From positions 256,253 to 303,286 of the forward strand of contig NZ_LGLN01000081.1 in the NCBI RefSeq assembly GCF_001293775.1: a DNA stretch of 47,034 nucleotides, read 5' to 3'. A model generated the notes under the pieces. The model ran no database searches, was not told the origin of the DNA, and saw nothing but the letters and a program-made list of their open reading frames with translations. This DNA is from Pseudomonas syringae pv. cilantro (lineage in GTDB: Bacteria > Pseudomonadota > Gammaproteobacteria > Pseudomonadales > Pseudomonadaceae). This document shows positions 42,901-47,034 of the stretch, in pieces; the first letter of the stretch is position 1; each line of letters begins with the position of its first letter. A program made the position numbers and the translations under genes.

Positions 42901-45900
42901 TCAGAGCCGGTCTGCTGGACAAGACCGGTGATATCAATCTGGTCTCGGCCAACGACCAGGCCTACAGCCGCAGCGAGGAGTACAAGAAGAAAACCGGCCT
43001 GTCAGTGTCTGGCGGTTTCCTGTCCATCTCGTCAGCCAAGGAAGCCGGCCGCGTCGCACAGAGCAGCACCAGCGTCGGCAGCCAGGTCAACGCCGTGCGC
43101 GATGCCGATCTGCAAGCCGAGCGCGACATCAATGTCATCGGCAGCAGCATCAACGCAGGCGGCAACGTGCGCTTGAACGCCGGTCAGGACGTCAACGTGC
43201 TGGCCGCGCAGAACAGCACCTCCAATCAGGATTGGGAAAAGAACCGGCAGACCGGCATCGGTGTGTCCTCCAACGCCAACGGCGTGACGTTCTTCGCAGG
43301 CGTTGATCGCACCAAAGAGAAAAACCGCCTCGAACAACAGACCGCTGCCGCCAGCCAGATCCGCGCCGGTGAAAACCTGGCGGTCGATGCCAAACGCGAC
43401 ATCCATCAGGTCGGCTCCGATCTGGAAGCCGCCAACAATGTCGACCTGACGGCCGGGCGCAACATCAGGATCGATGCAGCGCGTGAGTCGCAACTGATCG
43501 AACAGCAGCGCGAAAGCTCGCGCAACGGCCTCAGCCTGAGCGTCAACCACAACTACGGCAGCACCCGGGATGCCGTGAGTGGCGCAGGCAAAGGTGACGA
43601 CGCGGTCAGCAAGGGGTCGAGCACGCTCAGGGCGGTTGACGGGGTTTCGCAGTTCCTGTCAGGCCCGACGGCTGACGCCAAGCTGGGCAACAGCAAGCAG
43701 AGCACCAGTCAGCAGGTTATCGAAGAGACCAACCGCGCCTCGACCCTGAACGCCGGCAACGACGTGAACCTGTCGGCGAACAACGCCGTGCAGGTCACCG
43801 GTGGCCAGCTTCAGGCGGGCCGCGACATCAACGTCATAGGCCAGGACGTCACCCTCGATGCCGCCAGAGGCCGCTACAGCCAGGAAACCCGCGAGCGTCA
43901 AAGCTGGGGCGGCATTCACGGCGGCACCAGCGGCGGCTTCAAGCTCGGCATCGGCGGCAGCAACGGCATCGCCAGCGGTGATCAAAGTCAGGAGGCTTCG
44001 ACCGTCACCGCACTGCAAGCCGGGCGTGACATCAACCTGCAAGCCCGCAACGACCTCAACCTGATCGGCACCCAGGCGCAGGCACAGCGTGACATCGACC
44101 TGCGCGCCGGCAATAACCTCAATATCCGCGCCGCCCAGAACAACAGCAGCACCGACAACACCCGCAAGAACGGCGGCGGCGAAGCCGGCATCGCGGTAGG
44201 GCCAGGCGGGATCGGCGTCTACGCCAGCGTCAACATCGGCAAGGGCGACCTCGAACGCGAAGGCTTGCAGCAACAGGAAGCCTATCTGTACGCGGGCAAC
44301 CGCTTGGGCTTCACCAGCGGCCAGGACACCCACATCGGCGGCGCCACGCTGCGTGGCAATGACGTGGTCGGGCGCGTCGGCCGTGACCTCAACGTTACTT
44401 CACTCGCCAACACCGGCAAGGTCGAAGGCAAGGAATACGACCTCAGCGCCACCGTCGTGGTCGGTCTGGGCGGCAGTGTCAGCGGCTCGGCCGGCTACGG
44501 CCGCACCAACGGCTCGACCCACTGGATCGAGCAACAGACCAGCATCACCGGCAAAGACCAGGTCGACATCCGCACGCAGAACCACACCCAACTCGACGGC
44601 GCAGTTATCGCCTCCGACACCGGCAACCTCAAGCTCGACACCAACACGCTGGGCTTCAGCGACATCGCCGGTAAGGACAAAGAGCACGGTTACTACCTCA
44701 ACGTCGGCGGCTCGTACGGTAACAGCAGCGGTGCCATTCAGGACCAGAGCCAGGTCAGCAAAGGCAAACAGGGCCAGAACGGCTGGAGCGTCGAAGGCTG
44801 GAACTACGAGAAGGATCGTCAGCAAATTGTGCGCGGCACGGTGGGTGCGGGCGATGTGGTGGTGCGGGGCGATGCGGCGGCGGGTAAAGACTCGACTGCC
44901 GGGCTGAACCGCGATGTGGATAAAGCGTACGAGATCACGCGCGATGATGAACATCGGACTGATTTGTATGTGACGAAGAGTTCGGTGGAGGCGGCCAGTC
45001 AACCGGTCGTCACCGCCAAACAGTGGACGAACCAGTTACTGACCTACGACGACACCGCCAGGCAGAACTACGAGAATGCTTCTCGCGATTTGACGCGTGC
45101 CGTCAATAAAATCGAAAGCACCCTAGGCCGCCAGATGGATACGGGCGCCTCCAAACTGATGGGTGCTGACTTCGCCGAAAACACCATGGACTCGCTGCTC
45201 CAAGGTGGCATGACGCGCGACCAGGCCATGAAAACCATGGCCGATCCTCAGTTCCAGGAAAGCGTCGTCGCAGAAATCGCACGCCTTGCCGGGATCGACC
45301 TCAACCCGGTTGAAGACCTGGACAAGACGCTTCAGCAAGACAATAGGCCCAATAGTCCAGATGCGATGGAATTACCTGCCTCCTTCGTCAATCCGACGGA
45401 CAAGGAACAGCTCACCGTCGCTCAGGATACGCTGCGGTCGATGGCTTCGATCAACCAGTACATCCAGGAGCATCCGGGGCAACAGGAAGCGGTGAGTGTA
45501 TTGGTAGCGGTTGCGCAGGGGCCTAAAGGTCTGGTGCAACTGGCGGTTTACAACGCGGTTTCCGAGACGCCGTTGGGGCAGAGCCTGGGCCAGAAGCTTG
45601 CAGAATACAGCGACGCGCTGGGGGAGCAGGTTGCAAGTGCAATGGAGGGCAAGCCGCTTAACAAAGATGACAACAGTGAGCTATACCTCATCGGCGGAGG
45701 AGGGCTCGCCGCAGGGCTCTTGACGGGTGTGCTGGCAAGCGGCAAATTCTCAGGCAAGTCCAAGGTAGTCACAGCCGAAATGAGGGCTGATCCGTACCAT
45801 CCTGACTGGAAGAACTATACCGGTAAGGATAGAGGGGTTGGGGCTGATGTTGTTAAGGGCGGGGAGGGTGGGAAAAACGTAAGTGCAGTAGAGGATGATT

Positions 45901-46154
45901 TTTTTGCAGGCACAAAATACACAGATAAAGTGTTAGGTCAGATCAAGACTGGCGATCTTCATGGTTTCCCGGAAAGTGTGACAACGTTCCAAGGCGCTGG
46001 ACAGGTAACGAAGATCAAAGGGGGAGATGGCGTGGTAAGAGATATGCTGAAAATTCCAGGCGAGTATCGTGGGAAGCAAGGCGTTTTCGAATTTATAAAA
46101 GAGTCGGACGGATCAATAAATCATCGACTGTTCAAACCGACTTCGACGGAGTAA
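36951..46154 (+). CDS. cdiA: CdiA/filamentous-haemagglutinin-like toxin delivery protein
   Basis: 3067 residues. Residues 1-48 are an extended Sec signal (basic RG, then LALILANALFWQP, LLVQA). The TPS domain (about 50-300) has VILNNATNA and ANPYGISCNGCGF (156-168). Filament repeats (..LDNSGGxLxS..) run to about 1140. A non-repetitive, Cys-containing block at about 1143-1537 sits where the receptor-binding part of CdiA lies. A second repeat type (AGRDVxVxA..) follows to about 2500. The end has a Gly-rich hydrophobic stretch after SELYL (2909-2913) and no VENN motif. The toxin tip is about 2985-3067: GTKYTDKVLGQIKTGDLHGF (His3004), KGGDGVVRD, KIPGEYRGKQGVFEFI, SINHRLFKP (His3058). It recalls the BECR-fold RNase family Ntox35; that is tentative. 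GC falls from about 45825, marking an exchanged tip. Confidence 0.93.
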   Translation: MDVHQLALLARQPSAALTERPHFWGIPKRGLALILANALFWQPLLVQAEGIAVSGTTNTSVGQAGNGVPVINIAAPNGAGLSHNQYQQYNVDSKGVILNNATNATQNTQLGGIIVGNKNLGGTAARTILNEVTGANASQLNGYTEVAGQSARVIVANPYGISCNGCGFINTPQVTLTTGKPVLDASGQLNRFNVQGGSVSIDGVGLNADNVDQFDIITRSAKINAELHAKRLNIIAGRNDVDAQTLDATPLPDDGSAKPELAIDSSALGGMYAGAVRLVGTETGVGVRLAGDLAASGGDINIDANGKLTMNQTAASGNIVAKARDITVTGPAYAGSQLTLNASGTLTNSSDLVAAQAVNLDAEQLSNTGVIESGINADNTRNSTGTLSLRARNIVNQGTLAASSTLSAIVSETLDNRAGKIVSEGTLTASAARLDNSNGQLSSAGQQFVTASESLDNSAGQLVTDGALTVSSARLNNNGGTLSAAQALNITSAQLDNSATSRITSGAALVLNTTVLNNLGGLISGWQGVTLTGDRFDNSAGTLVSNSDMALALNGAFTNTNGTVVSTSGMTLDLPGVLNNSNGAIVSGADLLLQRGGTVTNNNGRLTSQGLMTLFANTLDNSNNGTLAGSTVSITASGDVLNGNNGLINSRTGTLGLNAGALNNDGGIVQSANTLTLATGNGATSNVGGSLIAQSGDLSITGASVDNSAGVLASLAGNVNTNLAGLLRNGLSNAKGGVIQGQRLLLTARGGVDNNGGSIAAQQGDALIEASTFDNRNGALSANGVVQVRGDSFDNSGDQGGQVAGRDIDFDLSGALNNRQGIIESDNSLLLKAASLDNTSGQLRALGSGGSTALTLSGVLENTGGKLESASSNLQFALGSLVNTDGSILHVGQGALGLSLALLQNAGGSISTNGTLALTGDSWTNSTTLQAANLDLNIGSFTQLGGGQLLAANSFIGRGGNWTNDGRIASNGTLDVRLTGAYNGAGSMTSLGASTLKAAQLNLTDANARLASGAAGVIDIDGILNNSGRITGNTDLQVNAGTLNNFGTLGAGGNLSVSTPTLLNQNALIFSGGNTSLLVNDFTNQYADVYSMGNLQISRDAAGAFANSIVNRSATLTSDGSMLLAANTVQNIRDVLSVKDSGIYSARIDELSCSTPGTGNLDCDGGKEHHVWKIQQLEKLEVIAASAASSITSGGNMTLAGGDFLNSSSSLASGGALTATFNNFNNVGVVTGQTENDRIFVSRRTRDDDRWDEDARLFNLRYSQDSPRYDPNNLGGLQAAMSNFIAITERDVPELETNRQLASDATTYAAIIQAGGPVSITAGNNFDNSVVRGGFTYVSGGTRTDTTAPGTDYATVVTLNRQLPPDLAQQQVNPTALPGFSLPTGQNGLFRLSDTQNGASLPGSGAQLLSAATAAQPHPYLIETNPALTDLRQFLSSSYLLDTVGYNPDAAWKRLGDGYYEQRLIQQAVVARTGQRFIDGLTSDEAMYKYLMDNAIASKSTLGLSVGVALTGEQVAALTHDIVWMEDQVVRGEHVLVPVLYLAQANNRLANNGALIQGGDLSLIAGNNLTNVGTLRATNTLNARAGNSLINEGLIQTNERLNLSSGNDLINRAGGVVAGRDVTLSSVNGDVSNERSVTRHQSAVGNSTWRRDFANNAARVEAANDLTVSAGRDVNSSGALQAGRDVTLLADRDVAINAAQLQQGRTDGPNHVRTSTTQLGASVNAGQDVAVQAGRDVGVTASRVDAGRDMALRSAGNIALESAANQSEYVSRSKKTKLETRTVNQQASDLNAGGNLSADAGQNLDIVASRVTAGGNVALDAAQDMTIASAKDENSYFYSKKSKSSFGRSSSKQQESYDSTNMASEVNAGQDLTVNASKAADGSVNINGGRDVSVIGSKLSAGNDLVLGATNDVAVLSGVEEHGAYSKKTKSGFLGLSKSGKSQLKTSATQVGSELNAGDDVVLASGKDVRLRASEIGAGNDVDVRAGLLDKTGDINLVSANDQAYSRSEEYKKKTGLSVSGGFLSISSAKEAGRVAQSSTSVGSQVNAVRDADLQAERDINVIGSSINAGGNVRLNAGQDVNVLAAQNSTSNQDWEKNRQTGIGVSSNANGVTFFAGVDRTKEKNRLEQQTAAASQIRAGENLAVDAKRDIHQVGSDLEAANNVDLTAGRNIRIDAARESQLIEQQRESSRNGLSLSVNHNYGSTRDAVSGAGKGDDAVSKGSSTLRAVDGVSQFLSGPTADAKLGNSKQSTSQQVIEETNRASTLNAGNDVNLSANNAVQVTGGQLQAGRDINVIGQDVTLDAARGRYSQETRERQSWGGIHGGTSGGFKLGIGGSNGIASGDQSQEASTVTALQAGRDINLQARNDLNLIGTQAQAQRDIDLRAGNNLNIRAAQNNSSTDNTRKNGGGEAGIAVGPGGIGVYASVNIGKGDLEREGLQQQEAYLYAGNRLGFTSGQDTHIGGATLRGNDVVGRVGRDLNVTSLANTGKVEGKEYDLSATVVVGLGGSVSGSAGYGRTNGSTHWIEQQTSITGKDQVDIRTQNHTQLDGAVIASDTGNLKLDTNTLGFSDIAGKDKEHGYYLNVGGSYGNSSGAIQDQSQVSKGKQGQNGWSVEGWNYEKDRQQIVRGTVGAGDVVVRGDAAAGKDSTAGLNRDVDKAYEITRDDEHRTDLYVTKSSVEAASQPVVTAKQWTNQLLTYDDTARQNYENASRDLTRAVNKIESTLGRQMDTGASKLMGADFAENTMDSLLQGGMTRDQAMKTMADPQFQESVVAEIARLAGIDLNPVEDLDKTLQQDNRPNSPDAMELPASFVNPTDKEQLTVAQDTLRSMASINQYIQEHPGQQEAVSVLVAVAQGPKGLVQLAVYNAVSETPLGQSLGQKLAEYSDALGEQVASAMEGKPLNKDDNSELYLIGGGGLAAGLLTGVLASGKFSGKSKVVTAEMRADPYHPDWKNYTGKDRGVGADVVKGGEGGKNVSAVEDDFFAGTKYTDKVLGQIKTGDLHGFPESVTTFQGAGQVTKIKGGDGVVRDMLKIPGEYRGKQGVFEFIKESDGSINHRLFKPTSTE

Positions 46155-46157
46155 TTT

Positions 46158-46487
46158 ATGAGTATTATATGGTCGGAGCAAATAGACCCCATTCTAAGTC
46201 AAGGTAAATCCCTAAATCATTTGGGGGTAAGAAATTGGGCCCTAGGTCATGATGAGGCTTTACTTGCTATTCACGAACTCGAGGCTTTAGGAATTGCGAT
46301 TCTCGGGGGAGATGTATATAAATTGGTTAGTGATAAATTTGAGCATACATACGACAGTTGGCATTGCGACCAAGAGGTCGATGAGTGTGATTCTATTTTT
46401 TTAAAACGCAGTTCAGACAAGGCAAGAAGTTATATTTTAAACTACCCAACGGATGAGGGACTGTTTATTCTAGTTCCTAAAATCTGA
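46158..46487 (+). CDS. cdiI: CDI immunity protein, Imm40-like
   Basis: 109 residues, starting three bases after the cdiA stop. The sequence has SEQIDPILSQGKSLNHLGVR, NWALGHDEALLAIHELE, LGIAILGGDVYKLV, TYDSWHCD and a YILNYP...LFILVP end. This is the pattern I associate with the Imm40 immunity family: a short cytosolic protein with SLNxxGVRNWAL and GGDVY signatures. It should bind the CdiA tip and protect sister cells. It is strongly AT-rich compared with the cdiA stalk, as is the tip, so tip and immunity arrived together. The family call is from memory; the immunity role follows from position. Confidence 0.8.
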   Translation: MSIIWSEQIDPILSQGKSLNHLGVRNWALGHDEALLAIHELEALGIAILGGDVYKLVSDKFEHTYDSWHCDQEVDECDSIFLKRSSDKARSYILNYPTDEGLFILVPKI

Positions 46488-46527
46488 TTGTGCAAAAGGC
46501 ATTAAAAATGAAGAGGATTGATGATAA

Positions 46528-46680
46528 GGCCAAAACGTTATAACCACTGTCAAAGGTAGCTTCTTGAAACCGACCGTAACCTACAAAGTTACCGGAAGAT
46601 CTGGGGGAGTTATGGATGTGATTGGACCAGATGGACGAGGTCTACGCTACGACACTAGTAGAAATTTATTGGACTTTTAG
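46528..46680 (+). pseudogene. orphan CdiA-type toxin-tip remnant
   Basis: An open stretch without a start codon reads VTTVKGSFLKPTVTYKVTG-type and DVIGPDGRGLRYDTSRNLL, DF, then TAG. A stop lies just upstream (46525-46527). The text looks like the last ~50 residues of a secreted toxin, directly followed by a short immunity-like gene. It is what remains of a toxin-immunity pair pushed downstream when a new tip was gained. Only the C-terminus is present, so it cannot be expressed alone. Confidence 0.5.
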
Positions 46681-46690
46681 AGCCGAAGCT

Positions 46691-46915
46691 ATGACACAGT
46701 TTTCTTCTTTGATAAGTAGTCCACCAGATCGAGAAAATTTGGTATTCGAGATCTGGTCAGGAACTGAACAATTAGCTGAAGTATCTCGCGAGCCTGGAAG
46801 GCCAGTTGAATTCGTAATATTCCCGACGGCTGATGGCAGGAAGTGGCATTTTAAACTTGAAGAGTTTATGACTCTGATGGATAAAGCAGTTAAAAAATTA
46901 CAACAAACTAGTTAA
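46691..46915 (+). CDS. orphan immunity-like protein
   Basis: 74 residues from the ATG at 46691, 10 bases after the stop of the toxin remnant. A TTG at 46622 in the same frame would run through that remnant and is unlikely. The sequence has NLVFEIWSGTEQLAEVSREP, VEFVIFPTADGRKWHFKLEE and a C-terminal helix ending DKAVKKLQQ. It is acidic, soluble and AT-rich. I do not know the family. Its place behind a toxin-tip remnant and after a complete cdi locus fits an orphan immunity gene, which could still protect against neighbours that use that toxin. Confidence 0.6.
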   Translation: MTQFSSLISSPPDRENLVFEIWSGTEQLAEVSREPGRPVEFVIFPTADGRKWHFKLEEFMTLMDKAVKKLQQTS

Positions 46916-46951
46916 TATTCGGAATTAGGCGCAGGCATCCGTTGCCAATAT

Positions 46952-46980
46952 AAAGACCGCGACGTTAATAAACGGTCTTT
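46952..46980. terminator. hairpin AAAGACCG/CGGTCTTT
   Basis: A perfect 8-bp inverted repeat (46952-46959, 46973-46980) with a 13-base loop lies 36 bases after the orphan immunity gene. The 3' side ends in TTT but no longer T run follows, so termination is likely but weak. Confidence 0.5.
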
Positions 46981-46998
46981 GCTCAAAAAAGTCTTATA

Positions 46999-47034
46999 GT
47001 CCTCCAACGCCGACGGCGTGACGTTCTTCGCAGG
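46999..47034 (+). repeat. start of a second, displaced copy of internal cdiA sequence
   Basis: These last 36 bases match cdiA 43265-43300 with one change (G for A at 47012). They code for SNADGVTFFAG where cdiA has SNANGVTFFAG (residue ~2106 on). A TAG in the same frame precedes it directly (46997-46999), and there is no start codon, so it is an orphan fragment. It continues beyond the window. Confidence 0.85.

Noticed and set aside
37900..43900. Regular repeats that could suggest a tandem array or CRISPR
   Set aside because: They are coding repeats of the filament (about 20 codons each, diverged), with no constant spacer-repeat structure.
46622..46915. 97-residue version of the orphan immunity protein starting at TTG
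   Set aside because: The extra 23 residues run out of frame through the toxin-tip remnant; the ATG at 46691 is the natural start.

Overview
The window reads as chromosome of a Pseudomonas of the P. syringae type, close to the replication origin. Basis: the housekeeping order aroE-hemF-qor-tsaC-dprA-LysM gene-def-fmt-rsmB-trkA ... acyltransferase-tag-glyQ-glyS-gmhB-plsC is the order I know from origin-proximal Pseudomonas chromosomes (in P. aeruginosa it leads on to gyrB, recF, dnaN, dnaA). The housekeeping genes are GC-rich, REP-like palindromes of Pseudomonas type sit between genes, and perfect DnaA boxes (TTATCCACA, either strand) occur at least nine times.

Layout. (1) 1-1.5 kb: an alpha/beta hydrolase and a DOPA 4,5-dioxygenase-like gene. 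(2) 1.6-10.1 kb: an AT-richer polymorphic-toxin island. On the minus strand lies a large Sec-signal YD-repeat/Rhs protein, then a second short protein with its own signal peptide that carries the Rhs core and a variable toxin tip, then its probable immunity gene, then a string of orphan, duplicated or frameshifted immunity genes. Two pieces of the neighbouring LysR gene's 3' end are scattered in the island like scars. A tiny rubredoxin gene and a four-helix membrane protein lie at its far end. (3) 10.1-15.8 kb: choline-O-sulfate use (LysR regulator, choline sulfatase betC, choline-binding protein, a small secreted protein, a SulP anion transporter). (4) 16-34.8 kb: core genes for shikimate and haem synthesis, tRNA modification, formyl-Met processing, rRNA methylation, K+ uptake, a YdeP-like molybdo-oxidoreductase, lipid A/phospholipid acylation, base-excision repair, glycyl-tRNA synthetase and heptose synthesis. 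dprA carries a one-base frameshift. (5) 34.9-47.0 kb: a two-partner-secretion / contact-dependent inhibition locus in the order TpsB (CdiB), a 3067-residue TpsA (CdiA), immunity. It is followed by a displaced toxin-tip remnant with its own immunity-like gene, and by the first 36 bases of a second copy of internal cdiA sequence that runs off the window.

The two toxin loci seem to evolve the same way: a conserved secreted stalk, exchangeable C-terminal toxin and immunity pairs, and old pairs left behind downstream next to pieces of homologous DNA. Both also have TGTAGGAA/TTCTTACA-type half-sites upstream, like those bound by BvgA/EvgA/RcsB-class response regulators, which suggests common control. 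The least ordinary features are the Rhs protein split into two separately exported polypeptides, the LysR-tail scars, the homopolymer frameshifts in duplicate immunity genes, the rubredoxin in a toxin island and the orphan cdiA module at the window end.
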